Shown here: piece by piece, positions 47,927-61,340 of the stretch
How the letters are laid out: every line of letters starts with the position of its first letter
Position numbering within the stretch: the first letter of the stretch is position 1
DNA from: Cichorium intybus
Taxonomy: Eukaryota > Streptophyta > Magnoliopsida > Asterales > Asteraceae
Assembly (NCBI GenBank): GCA_023525715.1
Contig: CM042013.1
Coordinates: 82,023,994-82,087,993 of the forward strand
DNA length: 64,000 bases
Direction: 5' to 3'
The notes under the pieces: model-generated
The model's database searches: none
Seen by the model: the letters and a program-made list of their open reading frames with translations, nothing else
What the model was told of the DNA's origin: nothing
Translations under genes and position numbers: made by a program

Positions 47927-47938
47927 GCTCTGATACCA
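47927..47938 (-). promoter_or_regulatory. Primer binding site of G3
   Basis: Perfect TGGTATCAGAGC on the minus strand next to the LTR at 47942. Confidence 0.9.
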
Positions 47939-47941
47939 ACT

Positions 47942-49633
<1,692 letters not shown>

Positions 49634-50945
49634 TATCAACTTCTTGTACTCTCAACTGGTGATACCCGGATCTCAAATCAATCTTCGAAAAATACGTAGC
49701 TCCGTGTAGTTGGTCAAACAAATCATCAATCCTCGGCAACGGGTAACGATTCTTTATAGTAATCTTGTTGAGCTCTCGATAGTCCATACACATTCTCATA
49801 GAACCATCTTTCTTTTTCACGAATAATATAGGCGCACCCCACGGAGACAAACTCGGACGAATGAATCCAAGTTCCAATAACTCTTGCAACTGTCTTTTTA
49901 ATTCCTCCATCTCAGAAGGTGCCAATCGGTAAGGTGGTCGAGCTACTGGCTTCGCTCCCTGTATAACATCGATTACAAACTCAACTTGTCGACTCGGTGG
50001 TAAACCTGGAAGGTCATCTGGGAATACATCGGGATAATCACCGACTATTTCTACTTCTTCAATGTTGGGAAGTTTTGATTCGGCACTAATCACATGTGCC
50101 AAAATCAATTCACCTCCTTTTTCCAAATATCTCCGAGCCGTCGCTAATGATACTATTGGCACCTTTCGGGAACGTCGTTCACCCTGTATCAAAATTCGGG
50201 AACCACTCGGCGTTTTTATTGAAAGTGTTTTCTCATGACAATCCATTTGACCTCTATTATCATCCATCCAATCCATCCCGACTATCACATCAAACTCATA
50301 ATTAGTAATCGGCTTCAGATCAATAAGGTACACAATCCCATAGATCTCAAGCCGACACTGTTCATAATGACTCTTTATAAAAACACATCTCCCATCCGCT
50401 ACATCTACTATCACTTTTTCACGTAAATTGACTAACGAGATATCTAATTTAGAAGCAAAGGACACCGATATAAAAGACACAGATGCGCCAGAATCAAAAT
50501 GTACTCGCGCTTGACAAGAGTTCAAGCTAAAAATACTTGTGATAACATCGGTTTGATTTCGAGCCTCATCGACAGTTAGCTGAAAAGCTCTCGTTTTCAC
50601 ATACCCGCCGCCCCTATCTCTCCGCTCGTCTCGATCTCGACCTCCTCCTCGTCCGGTCTTTTGGAAATCTCTTTGTGATTCGGACTTCATATTCGGACCA
50701 TCAGGGCGAATATGTTCGCTTTCTCCACAATTAAAACAAACAGGACGACTTTCAGTACACTGACCGGCCATATGTCCCGTCTTTCCGCATTGAAACCAGA
50801 CTGATGGTGGGGTACGGGAATCACATTCTCCTATATGCTTTCGCCGGCATTTCTTACACCACCTCTCCTCGTTTTTCTTCGACTCTCCACGGAATTGAGA
50901 ACCCGTGTTAGTTGATCTCTGTGTATTTTCTCCAACTCTACTATC
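49634..50945 (-). pseudogene. G1b pol, upstream part (knuckles, protease, RT N-terminus)
   Basis: The frame from 50771 carries the second CCHC knuckle (CFNCGESEHIRPDG, in which the last Cys is replaced by Gly), protease site HFDSGAS and the RT fingers, ending at the G3 insertion after QLRVQEVD. The knuckle loss is specific to body b; body a keeps CX2CX4HX4C. Confidence 0.88.
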
Positions 50946-51839
50946 CTATTTTCTTTTCGACCCAACACTTTCCCTTTCAATTCTTCTCTCCTCTTCTTGT
51001 CTCTGTAATTCCCTTTCTCTTATTCTTGTCGCCTCCGCAACCTGTTGATACGTAGTATACCTGGAACCTTGCAAAAACTCCCGAATCTGGGTCTTTAAAC
51101 CCCACATGTAACGATCCATTCTACGTTCTTCAGTATCTACTTGATGGTGCGCGAATCTCGCCTTCTCATTAAAGTCTAACGTATATTGTTGTACCGTTCT
51201 CGTCCCTTGTTGTAATTTCAGGAACTCCTCATCTATACCCTTCATGGCATTATTAGAACAATAATGTTCCATGAATTTCAATTTAAACTGTTCCCAAGTT
51301 AATGTAAGCGCCAAGCTTTCTCCAACTTCCATACACGTATTCTCCCACCAAAACTGGGCATCCTCTTTCAGTAAGTTTGTTGCAAATTCAACCTTATCGA
51401 CCTCATCGCATTTACTCGTACGAAACATCTTTTCAACATGTGTCAGCCAATTTCTGGCTGCTATGGGATCATCCTTCCCATAGAAATCATACGGTTTGCA
51501 CTTTTGAAAAACATCGTAAGTGCATTTTCTCACCTTCTCTGGTACTCTGGCTCCACTCGTCTCAGTAAAGATCTCCCCACGATCCTCCCTTTGCTCAGGT
51601 TGGATCGATGGTTGTCCTGAAGGACCTCCAGTTGTAGCCTCCGCCTGAGGCTTTAAATAAGTAGTTAACATATCTTTAAGCGCCTTGACTACCTCAGCCG
51701 CAATCATGGCTTGCATATTACTCGGTGTCTCGGGAGGTCGCTCTCCCTCGGGTTGACGCTCTCCTCCCGAATCTCGTGATCCCGATTGATCTCTCGGAGG
51801 ATCACTTCGCTCTTTTTCCTTTCCAGTACTCATCTCCAC
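50946..51839 (-). CDS. G1b gag, open to the shared amber codon (297 codons)
   Basis: The frame starts at 51839, with the MSTGKEKERSDPPRDQSG start at 51833. It includes a Pro/Glu-rich N-terminal part, a helix MIAAEVVKALKDMLTTYLKP, and the retrotransposon gag domain (ARNWLTHVEKMF, FWWEN, MEHYCSNNAMKG). It ends GSKRK-UAG at 50948-50946, the same place as in body a; the knuckles follow in frame. Unlike body a it has no earlier stop. Capsid part of Gag; the product would lack the CCHC knuckles unless the amber codon is read through. Confidence 0.85.
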   Translation of the reverse strand: MEMSTGKEKERSDPPRDQSGSRDSGGERQPEGERPPETPSNMQAMIAAEVVKALKDMLTTYLKPQAEATTGGPSGQPSIQPEQREDRGEIFTETSGARVPEKVRKCTYDVFQKCKPYDFYGKDDPIAARNWLTHVEKMFRTSKCDEVDKVEFATNLLKEDAQFWWENTCMEVGESLALTLTWEQFKLKFMEHYCSNNAMKGIDEEFLKLQQGTRTVQQYTLDFNEKARFAHHQVDTEERRMDRYMWGLKTQIREFLQGSRYTTYQQVAEATRIRERELQRQEEERRIERESVGSKRK

Positions 51840-52055
51840 TGAAAAGAAAATTTAACTCATTTAGTATTCACAACCATAATACTCAATATGGTTGTGCAAT
51901 CAACTCAATTCATATGCTACCATAATACTCAATATGGTTGCATAATCAACTCGTTTGATACACCACGAAGGATAGCTTCTCGGGACTCTTTGGGACTCTC
52001 CATCTCACTAGTTTAAGTCTAAACCCATCTCAATGTTTAATTCCCTTAAACCACA

Positions 52056-52067
52056 GCTCTGATACCA
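52056..52067 (-). promoter_or_regulatory. Primer binding site of G1 body b
   Basis: Perfect TGGTATCAGAGC on the minus strand, three bases from LTR-R. Confidence 0.9.
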
Positions 52068-52070
52068 ACT

Positions 52071-52671
52071 TGTAATGCCCGATTTCTCAATTCAAGGATA
52101 CACCAATTTATTTGATCAAACATAAGTATTATATTGGTGTAAACCCAAAAGATGAGTAACAAGTTACAAAGTTGCATCAAAAGCCTAGTTTAAGTTACAA
52201 ACTGTATATATATACAACAAGTACTTCAAGTTTTATACAAAAACCGGGACATTGAAAAGTTCAAACAACAACACAACTTCATTCCATAGTCCAAGTCCAT
52301 TCCAGCTAACCCTCCGTGATGTGTTTTCCATGACCTGCACTACCAGAACCTAACACATACAAAAATAACAAATAATTTATGAGCTTTAAAAGCTCGGTGA
52401 GTAATTAGAAATAACTTGTTTATATATATTCCTACTTCTCTTCAAGTTAATCTCAAATGGCTATCTCAGCCATTATTGTATCATAACCAACACCACTTGA
52501 TTTATTGTATCATAACCAACACCATTATTGTATCATAACCAACACCACTTGGTAATTCATACTCAACCTTGATTTATTCAATCAATTCAATGTAGTATAT
52601 TTAATCTATAACAAACATCTCAACAAAATATATAATTCATATAATGATAACTACTCACCTGATGTCGGGTC
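52071..52671 (-). mobile_element. G1 LTR-R, left piece
   Basis: From TGTAATGCCC to the C2 insertion. It contains a local triplication of TTGTATCATAACCAACACCA (about 52480-52555) that is single in the other two LTRs. Its last five bases GGGTC are the left C2 target copy. Confidence 0.92.
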
Positions 52672-52885
52672 TGTTGAAAAATATATTTTTGTATGTGACC
52701 ATCACTGAAATAAGATGAACTGTTTTTATTTTATCTGACAAATATTATCAGTTTATTTCAGGTTACGTAAATTCGAGATCAAAAACAAACATAAATCAAG
52801 ACCCGAGAATCCTTGAGAAAACAACCAAACCAGAGGAAGTGATGCTATGAACCAAAATGCAAAAATATCACCCAGCTACAGCTAT

Positions 52886-53232
52886 CACGACGCAACGGAC
52901 ACCATGGTCGCGACGTGAAGAAGAGCTAAACATAAAAGTCCAGAATGCTACAGCACTCGCGACGCGACGGACCCCTTGGTCGCGACGCGAAGCCTTCAAT
53001 GCGAGACAGGATATGTGTCGCGACGTGAAGAAAAACAAAACACAAAAGTCCAGATTGCTACAGCAATCGCGACGCGACGGGAAGGCATGTCGCGACGCGA
53101 AGCCCTCAACGCGACACCACCAACCTTTCAACCGCGAGACTACCAACACAACGCACTTACCAGTGGCCGACCAAAAGCAACACGACACACGTACCCTCGC
53201 GACACGACGGAAGCCCCGGTCGCGACGCGAAC
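52886..53232. repeat. TCGCGACGCGA palindromic array in C2 5' LTR
   Basis: Eight or so boxes such as CTCGCGACGCGACGG and GGTCGCGACGCGAAGCC in about 350 bp. The partner is at 57756-58101. Confidence 0.9.
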
Positions 53233-53247
53233 CCTGTTCTCAGCAAC

Positions 53248-53255
53248 TATAAATA
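53248..53255 (+). promoter_or_regulatory. TATA box of C2 5' LTR
   Basis: CTATAAATAAG lies just after the palindromic array and before a pyrimidine-rich leader, the usual layout of a copia U3 promoter. The same site is at 58118-58125 in the 3' LTR. Confidence 0.7.
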
Positions 53256-54155
53256 AGAAGCTCACCTCTTGCCATTCAATGTGCAGAAAAACCTTACACC
53301 ACACCATACCCATTCAAGCACCAATACATCAAGATTACCCCACGTCCAAAGAGCAAAAAACCTGCCAAAACTCTCTAGAAAACTCTTTTCAACCAAAGAA
53401 AATCCACGTCCAAACAAACACCAAACAAAACCGCTACACCCATACTCTACCCGACACCAAAAACAAAACCTCTACCCGACACCAAACTTCAAACCTCTAA
53501 ACAACCTCAACCCGAATACCAAACTACAAAACCTACACACCCTCTACCAAATACATACACCACAAAAACTAAACCACAAAAACCCCGTGCATCTCAATTA
53601 AACCGACACCAAAAACCCATTTCACCAAACACCAAAAACTACCAAACCTCATCCTACCGTAAAGAACAAGAATCGACGCTTCAAATAAAACACCATCTTC
53701 CTCAGCTATCGATAAGTTCTTTTGAAATTATCTGTGTCGTTATTGATTTATTTAAACTGTTATAAATCAACTGTACCAAATATCCAATACATCCGAATTG
53801 AACCTTGACAACGAAAACATATGTGGACTGTATTTAACCGAGACATCTAACTTCTAACTTCTAACCTTTTTATTTATTGTAAAAACACTTTATCGTTGAT
53901 AATGGCGTTTATTACATCTAACCTCTAACTTCTAACATTTACTTTATTTACCGCTTTCTGTCCATTTAAATACTGTTTAGATTAAATTTACCGCTTTATT
54001 TTATTTATTTACAGCTTTCAGTAACTTAGTTTTAGTTTATATTTATTCCGCAACTCTTATTTATTCCGCATATTATAGCTAAAATACATATCTGTCACAC
54101 AGTAAACGGCTTAAAAACCTTATTCGTGGAGATCAGTTATCGTATTTTCAACAAT

Positions 54156-54167
54156 TGGTATCAGAGC
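54156..54167 (+). promoter_or_regulatory. Primer binding site of C2
   Basis: TGGTATCAGAGC two bases after the LTR, a perfect initiator tRNA-Met match. Confidence 0.92.
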
Positions 54168-54343
54168 TCGTGTGATTTAGTCTGAAATTTTTGTCGAAAA
54201 CTTTATTTGTGTAGCGTTTTTATAACCAACCAATAAGTTTTCCTTAAAAATTTCATTTTAATATCACTTGTTCAAAATCCTTTCAAAAAAAAAATTAAAA
54301 AAAAAATTAAAATCTTAAAATTTTCAAAAAAAATAACCCAAAA

Positions 54344-55249
54344 ATGTCTTCCACAACCTACTCAAGAGCTCCATATGTCATCGATCAGGTATGGTCTATG
54401 ATCTCAGAAATCGGTCTTTCAAAAACACCATTTGAGTCCCACATGACTAAGATTGAGAACAGTTTGAAAGCTGATCTCAAACTATATCATGACACAATAG
54501 TCAAATCTGATATCTGCAAATCTGAATTACAAACCTTGCAACTCAGATTTGGAGAATCAACAATGACTAGAGACAAACTTGAAAGAGACGTCAAACGAAA
54601 ATCAGAAGAATATAATCACGTCTTAGATCAATTAAATGAAGCTCTAAAACAAAAAAGGGACTTAGAAATAAAAATTCAATCTATTTTTCCATCTGAAATA
54701 AAAGATGCCTTAGAAATAGAAGTCCTTCAGTTAAAACTAAAAATTCAAGATTTAACTGACAAAAACACTAGTTTGATTCTAAAACTAGATGATTCTTCAA
54801 AACAAATCAAACTTCTTGAATCCGAGAATCAAAGATTTCAAGGAAAACTGGATTCTATCAATCTTGCTAGAAAGCTAAGTGATGATATTTTCATCAAAGC
54901 AACATCCTTAGGATCTGGCAAAATTGATACAAATTACAGACCTGGATTAGGAAGAGAATCCTTCGAAATCGAACAAGCCAAACAAGAAACCAGGACTAAC
55001 AGTGAAAACTCTCAATCAACTCTAACAGATCTATCCACATCTGTTAATGAGGAAAATTCAGACGACGAAACAGTTATCAACTGTAACCCAGATGATACTG
55101 ATTTCACTGTTTCCAAAAGACCTTTCACTAATAGGTCTTCAACCCACCAAATCCAAATTACCAACCAAAACTCCAAACTTAAAGACTTTTTGAATAGAGC
55201 AAACTCCTTTTACAAGAAAGGCAGTACCTCTAAACCAATTGCTTTTTAA
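54344..55249 (+). CDS. C2 gag-like coiled-coil protein (301 codons)
   Basis: Starts MSSTTYSRAPYVIDQVWSMI after the leader. Residues about 30-170 are rich in Leu, Lys and Glu with heptad spacing (LQTLQLRF, LDQLNEALKQKRDLEIKIQS, IEVLQLKLKIQDL), so a long coiled coil is likely, followed by an acidic Ser/Thr tail and a basic end. This matches the C-terminal half of SIRE-type Gag; the usual N-terminal capsid part is not seen. The TAA at 55247-55249 is followed by more coding-like sequence in the same frame, so the frame may once have been longer. Confidence 0.65.
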   Translation: MSSTTYSRAPYVIDQVWSMISEIGLSKTPFESHMTKIENSLKADLKLYHDTIVKSDICKSELQTLQLRFGESTMTRDKLERDVKRKSEEYNHVLDQLNEALKQKRDLEIKIQSIFPSEIKDALEIEVLQLKLKIQDLTDKNTSLILKLDDSSKQIKLLESENQRFQGKLDSINLARKLSDDIFIKATSLGSGKIDTNYRPGLGRESFEIEQAKQETRTNSENSQSTLTDLSTSVNEENSDDETVINCNPDDTDFTVSKRPFTNRSSTHQIQITNQNSKLKDFLNRANSFYKKGSTSKPIAF

Positions 55250-55774
55250 AAGGAACAAGGCAAACCCAAAGTTTTCAAACAAACCCAAAAGAAACCTTTG
55301 AAACCAGCCTCCTTGCCACAAAAATTTTTTTTTCAAAACCATCCTCATCCCAAAAACAAAGAAAGGTTATCAGACAAGTCATTACATAAAGGATACCTTT
55401 CACACAATCAGAAATCTTTCCAAATGACAGGTTTTCAAAAACAAATCTTAAATTGGGAAAATCTGATAAGTCAAATCAAGCCTCAACCAATTCGTCCAAT
55501 TAACAGAAACCATAATGATTTCAAATCACCGAAAACCATTAACAAATCAGGACCCACCATGGTTTGGGTACCTAAACTTTCTGTCTAATTGCAGGCACTT
55601 TGTGCTGGAGAGCCCAAGGATGATACATGGTATATCGATAGTGGCCGTTCCAAGCATATGACAACAAACCATAGCCTTCTACAAGACTTCAAACCCACAC
55701 TACCTCCGATGCAGAAACTTCACAATCAAACCAAAATGATGCGGATCCAGTCGAGAGGGAACCACCAACACTAA
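55250..55774 (+). pseudogene. C2 gag tail and protease fragment
   Basis: The gag frame continues past TAA as a Lys/Pro/Gln-rich stretch to GPTMVWVPKLSV, a second TAA (55586-55588), then DTWYIDSGRSKHMTTNHS. The last is the copia protease motif WxxDSGxSxHM, with Arg where Cys is usual. Nothing of integrase or RT follows. Confidence 0.75.
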
Positions 55775-55998
55775 ATCTCTCTTTAAACACACCCAATCCA
55801 CCTATCCAAATTGATCCCAATGCATCATTTATGGGGGAACCACCAAAACCAGAACCCTCCTAAAACACCCCAATCCACCTGTCCAAATGATCCCAATGCA
55901 TCATTTATGGGAGAACCACCAAAACCAAATTCCTCTTTAAACAATCCCAATCTACCTATCCAAAATGATCCCAGTGCATCATTTATGGGGGAACTCTC
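55745..55998. repeat. 77-bp tandem repeat in C2, about 3.3 copies
   Basis: Units starting CCTRTCCAAA at 55801, 55878 and 55955, each with GATCCCAATGCATCATTTAT and GGGGAACCACCAAAACC. A partial unit precedes them. Confidence 0.85.
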
Positions 55999-55999
55999 G

Positions 56000-57530
56000 T
56001 TACCCCATTCTCACCCCCAAACCAAAATTTACCAAAAACATTCAAATAACCAAAATTTACCAAAAACATTCAAATAACCAAATTTTTCAAAAAACATCCA
56101 CATAATCAAAAATCACAAAAAATTAGGATAAAGTTTTATCTTTTTCATTATAAAACCATGTGATTAACATCTTCTTGACTAAATTTTCAGATATTTATGC
56201 TCGATGAATGTTCTCAGTCATATTGATTCTTAAATTAAAGTGAAGGTTCAAATCTCAAAATTTTCGTTATGTATATTCTCCTATTCCCTTTGAATTTATT
56301 TCAATTATAACGATTTTATCTATTAAGGGACATAAGATCAGGAGATTCAGATAAAAACCAAACCCATGTGAGAATTTGTGCCTCGTCTTCAACTGCTAAG
56401 TGAAATTCATTTCTGTGAGCAAAGGTGTTTTCATTATGACTTATAGGATTTATACTCTTATACCGTGATGCTAGTCTCATTTTTTCTTAGATATCAAAAT
56501 GACCAGGGACGATACAATCATTTTCTTATATATTAGACAAACTGTCTTTTATATCACCTATCCCTATCCTCAATCAAGCCACATCAAGAAAAGATTTATC
56601 ACCTTGCATAGCAAGTCTGACAATTGAAGAAACAACAAGTCATATCCAAGAAAACCAAAAGAAAACATGGAAATCAAATCTCAAAATGCAAAGTCATCTC
56701 CAACAAATGCTGTCAAATTACAATTGGCAACCACATCAGATATCTTTTATACAATGGGTATTCACACAAATCAAGAAAAGATAAAGACAAAGGTGAACAC
56801 TTCACTAAAGAAAAGGAAGATTTACAACAACAATCCATCAAGACAGACATCTCTCAAAATTTTCCAAACAAACAGATTCTCAAATGCTTTATCAAATATA
56901 GCTATTAAAACCAAAGATTTACCGGGATACTGTAGCCTTCATAATTGAATATTCTTAGTTGCAAACTGCACTATGAATATTTCTAAACCCCTCTACATGT
57001 ATTTCCCAACGGAGAGAGAGTGAACATCAATGGCATGAATGAAGAAACCCTCAGAGTAATGCCGAAACCAGTCTTATGTGATTGATTATCTAATATGAAG
57101 ACCAAGTGACTAAAGTATATAGGTATAAATCCATATTAAGCATAAGTCAACACCTTCAAACTGACTGATATCACTCATCTTTAGTGATTATACACCAGTT
57201 CTGCACCCAGAACAAACAAAACACCTCAGTCAAGTGTGAGCTATACCTATGAGAGTTCATCTGAATCGACCTATTAAGATCACTTGTCGTCTTTATAAAT
57301 GCTATAAAATCTTAAGGAATATTATGAAAGTACATATACAAAAACCCTTTGATAATTGAACATGAAACCTTGATTCAGAAACATATATTCTTGACAAACA
57401 TTTTTCAAAACATAAGTAAAATCTAGTCACACTTTTTCAAAACAAGTGATATGGTTTTATAAATGTTTTATCCAAATTTCAAGAATTTTCAACCTTACCT
57501 TTTAATCTGTTCTTATTTCAGTAATGATCA
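56000..57530 (+). other. Non-coding 3' part of C2
   Basis: About 1.5 kb of AT-rich DNA with no copia pol motif in any frame. It occupies the place of the missing pol and the usual SIRE 3' untranslated region. A GAGAGAGTGAACATC stretch near 57015 is the only low-complexity feature. Confidence 0.7.
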
Positions 57531-57540
57531 CATAGGGGGA
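57531..57540 (+). promoter_or_regulatory. Polypurine tract of C2
   Basis: CATAGGGGGA three bases before the 3' LTR; the plus-strand primer site for reverse transcription. Confidence 0.8.
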
Positions 57541-57543
57541 AAT

Positions 57544-59029
57544 TGTTGAAAATATATTTTTGTATGTGACCATCACTGAAATAAGATGAACTGTTTTTAT
57601 TTTATCTGACAAATATTATCAGTTTATTTCAGGTTGCGTAAATTCGAGATTAAAAACAAACATAAATCAAGACCCAAGAATCCTTGAGAAAACAACCAAA
57701 CCAGAGGAAGTGATGCTATGAACCAAAATGCAAAAATATCACCCAGCTACAGCAATCACGACGCAACGGACACCATGGTCGCGACGTGAAGAAGAGCTAA
57801 ACATAAAAGTCCAGAATTCTACAGCACTCGCGACGCGACGGACCCCTTGGTCGCGACGCGAAGCCTTCAACGCGAGACAGGATATGTGTCGCGACGTGAA
57901 GAAAAACAAAACACAAAAGTCCAGATTGCTACAGCAATCGCGACGCGACGGAAGGCTTGTCGCGACGCGAAGCCCTCAACGCGACACCACCAACCTTTCA
58001 ACCGCGAGACTACCAACACAACGCACTTACCAGTGGCCGACCAAAAGCAACACGACACACGCACCCTCGCGACGCGACGGAAGCCCCGGTCGCGACGCAA
58101 ACCCTGTTCTCAGCAACTATAAATAAGAAGCTCACCTCTTGCCATTCAATGTGCAGAAAAACCTTACACCACACCATACCCATTCAAGCACCAATACATC
58201 AAGATTACCCCACGTCCAAAGAGCAAAAAACCTGCCAAAACTCTCTAGAAAACTCTTTTCAACCAAAGAAAATCCACGTCCAAACAAACACCAAACAAAA
58301 CCGCTACACCCATAATCTACCCGACACCAAACAAAACCTCTACCCGACACCAAACTTCAAACCTCTAAACAACCTCAACCCGAATACCAAACTACAAAAC
58401 CTACACACCCTCTACCAAATACATACACCACGAAAACTAAACCACAAAAAAACCCCGTGCATCTCAATTAAACCAACACCAAAAACCCATTTCACCAAAC
58501 ACCAAAAACTACCAAACCTCATCCTACCGTAAAGAACAAGAATCGACGCTTCAAAGAAAACACCATCTTCCTCAGCTATCGATAAGTTCTTTTGAAATTA
58601 TCTGTGTCGTTATTGATTTATTTAAACTGTTATAAATCAACTGTACCAAATATCCAATACATCCGAATTGAACCTTGACAACGAAAACATATGTGGACTG
58701 TATTTAACCGAGACATCTAACTTCTAACTCTAACTTCTAACCTTTTTATTTATTGTAAAAACACTTTATCGTTGATAATGACGTTTATTACATCTAACCT
58801 CTAACTTCTAACATTTACTTTATTTACCGCTTTTTGTCCATTTAAATACTGTCTAGATTAAATTTACCGCTTTATTTTATTTATTTACAGCTTTCAGTAA
58901 CTTAGTTTTAGTTTATATTTATTCCGCAACTCTTATTTATTCCGCATATTATAGCTAAAATACATATCTGTCACACAGTAAACGGCTTAAAAACCTTATT
59001 CGTGGAGATCAGTTATCGTATTTTCAACA
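57544..59029 (+). mobile_element. C2 3' LTR (1,486 bp)
   Basis: Matches 52672-54153 with about 20 differences, including small indels. Array at 57756-58101, TATA box at 58118-58125. Confidence 0.93.
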
Positions 59030-60030
59030 GGGTCGGTGTATGATACTCCTGAACCTCGTGTACCGGGCTCCTGTCTAGCCTTGGCTGTAATATAACAGCC
59101 CGAGTCAATATTCAAAAGAAATCTCAATCATGCTCAACTCATAATAATCAAGAATTCAAAAGATAGAATGAGTTACAAACAAAAGATAATAACACTATCT
59201 TAGTTGTAGCTTCCAATTCTACCATTCCGACTCATCCAACCGAAGAAATACAACACAAACACTCTTTACTAGCTCGGGTTTAAGATTAGAACTCCATTAC
59301 ACACTCTACTCCAAATAAACTTACTCTAATTCATGCTAGTTGAAGGTGGTTCATCAATACCACTTGGAACCATCTCAATTCAAAGAATTCAACCATCAAA
59401 TTGAAGCTAAAACAAGGGAGATTACCTTTTGAACCGCAAGATATCAAACCCTAACTTCCATTCTCGAATTACAAGCCTTAATTTCAACCTTGGAGGGTTT
59501 AGGGCAAGTTTCTAGGGTTTTAGAGGGAGTTTGGACGAGCTAATTTTGACCCAAAATGAAAGAAATCCGTTTTAAAGAAGCAATTATGTGCGCGTCACAC
59601 GCCCCGTGTAGGCTGACACACCCCGTGTAGGCCTACACGCCCCCCCCCCCCCCCCCCCCCCGGTGTAGGCTGACACGCCCCGTGTGAGACCCACTGCATG
59701 CTTCCTGAACAAATCCTACACGCCCTGTGTAGGCTCACACGCCCCGTGTAGGTCTGAAAGGTTTACTGGATGCTTCCTGAACAATTCCTACACGCCCCGT
59801 GTAGGCTCAGACGCCCCGTGTAGGTCTGAAAGGCTTACTGCATGCTTTCTTAAGGAATGTTACGCGACCCGTGTGACCATACACGACCCGTGTAGCCTGC
59901 TTTGGTATATTTCAACTCCAAACTTTACTCAATTGGGTTTTTAACTATCCTAATGCATGTGGCAACTTATTTAATCTTAATTACACTAAGATTAACACAA
60001 ATCTATAAAATCTAATAATACGGTATTACA
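59030..60030 (-). mobile_element. G1 LTR-R, right piece
   Basis: It resumes GGGTCGGTGTATGATACTCC and ends ACGGTATTACA before AAAAT. Its CACGCCCCGTGT array (59596-59897) has extra units compared with LTR-L and LTR-M and a run of 22 C at 59640-59661. Confidence 0.92.
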
Positions 60031-60059
60031 AAAATGGAGAATTTTTGGGGAAATAACAA

Positions 60060-60124
<65 letters not shown>

Positions 60125-60660
60125 TGTGTGTGTGTGTATGTGTGTGGATGATCTTTCTTAAATGGGTTGTGAGGGTAAGACAAGAAAGAAGAAAGATGTG
60201 GGGATGAGAATAGAAGAATGTGTGCCATATCTTTCTTGAAGATCAAAGTGCTAGATTTCAATTGGAACAAAGGGATAATCAAGAAAGACTTCATCTTTCT
60301 CTATGCTAGGGTCAAATCTTACTAAGGAGAAGAAGAAGGTCATGATTTTGACCCAAAATCCAGCCTCATCCTTTATTCTTCTCTTAAAATTCTATGGTTC
60401 TAAGGTGAGTATTACTTGTTCTTATTAGGTAAAGAAATGCATACATGTTTATGATGAAAAAAATAGATATATGAACTAGTAAAGAGGAAAGAAAAAAGGA
60501 GTTATGATCACATATACAAACCCTAAAAAGGGTTAAGTGATTGTTAATTATACTAGAAGAGATTATAAGGTTAATTGGATGAACATTTGCTTCAAATTTA
60601 GGCATGAAATTGTAACATGGTTATTTAAAATTGAAAAGCCCAAATTTAGCGTTGTTTTCT
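60031..60660. other. Right flank of the composite, with GA and GT microsatellites
   Basis: After the AAAAT target copy come (GA)n at about 60063-60121 and (GT)n at 60122-60146. The remainder has no recognised element or gene. Confidence 0.7.
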
Positions 60661-61340
60661 AAAAATCATATAAAATCAAAGGAGTGTCATATGAGAGTGA
60701 ATCCAATGGCCTTGTAAAGGTATAATTGTGTAGTTTACTACATATTTGTACATTGTGACCTAATTACATCTATAAGTCGAGTGAAAAATACGTTTTGTAC
60801 AACACTGTCAAGCTGGAATTTGACATCTTGCAGCTGTTGTCTTGTAAAAAAACATATAAAATCAAGGGAGTGCTATATGAGAGTGAATCTAGTGGATTTA
60901 GAAAGGTATAAGTGTCCATTTTACTATATCTTTGCACATCATGACCTAATTGCACCTGCAAGTCTACTGAAAAGTACGTTTTGTATAGCACTGTCAAGCT
61001 GTAATTCGATAGCTTGCAGCTGGGGTAATGTAAAAACCATATAAAATCAAAGGAGTGTTGTATAAGTGTGAATCTAGTGACTTTAGTAAGGTATAAGTGT
61101 TTAGGTCACTTCATCTTTGTACATCAAAACATAATAGCATGTGTAAGTCGAGTGAAAAAAACATTTTGCACAACACTGTCAAGCTAGGATTTGACAGCTT
61201 GTGGTTGGTATATTGTAAAAATCATATGAAATCATAGGAAGGTTTTATGAAAATGAAATTGGTGCCCTAATATATATATATGATAGTCTATTCTTTTTAT
61301 TCTTTGTAAATCAGACTGTGATTTTGAGTAAAAAAAATGA
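60661..61340. repeat. 186-bp tandem array, three full units and a partial fourth
   Basis: Units start at about 60661, 60846, 61032 and 61218 with AAAAATCATATAAAATCAAA and include AACACTGTCAAGCTGGAATT and AGTCGAGTGAAAAA. Unit-to-unit divergence is clearly visible, so the array is not recent. No coding frame. Confidence 0.85.

Larger units (their letters stand above)
52672..54153 (+). mobile_element. C2 5' LTR (1,482 bp)
   Basis: It contains a CGCGACGCGAAGCC array (52886-53232), a TATA box (53248-53255) 16 bp after it and a CCAAAC-rich leader. Confidence 0.93.
52672..59029 (+). mobile_element. SIRE-like Ty1/copia element C2, non-autonomous (6,358 bp)
   Basis: LTRs 52672-54153 and 57544-59029 have TGTTGAAAA/TTTTCAACA ends. 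GGGTC flanks the element (52667-52671, 59030-59034). The plus-strand PBS (54156-54167) and a polypurine tract CATAGGGGGA (57531-57540) give its orientation. The body of 3.4 kb holds a gag-like frame and a protease fragment only; integrase, RT and RNase H are absent. The LTRs differ at about 20 places by eye. It is the only plus-strand element of the nest. Confidence 0.93.

Noticed and set aside
52857..53500. Arg-rich frames in the C2 LTR, repeated near 57728-58532
   Set aside because: They read the CGCGACGCG array and leader of the LTR; frames differ between the two LTRs.
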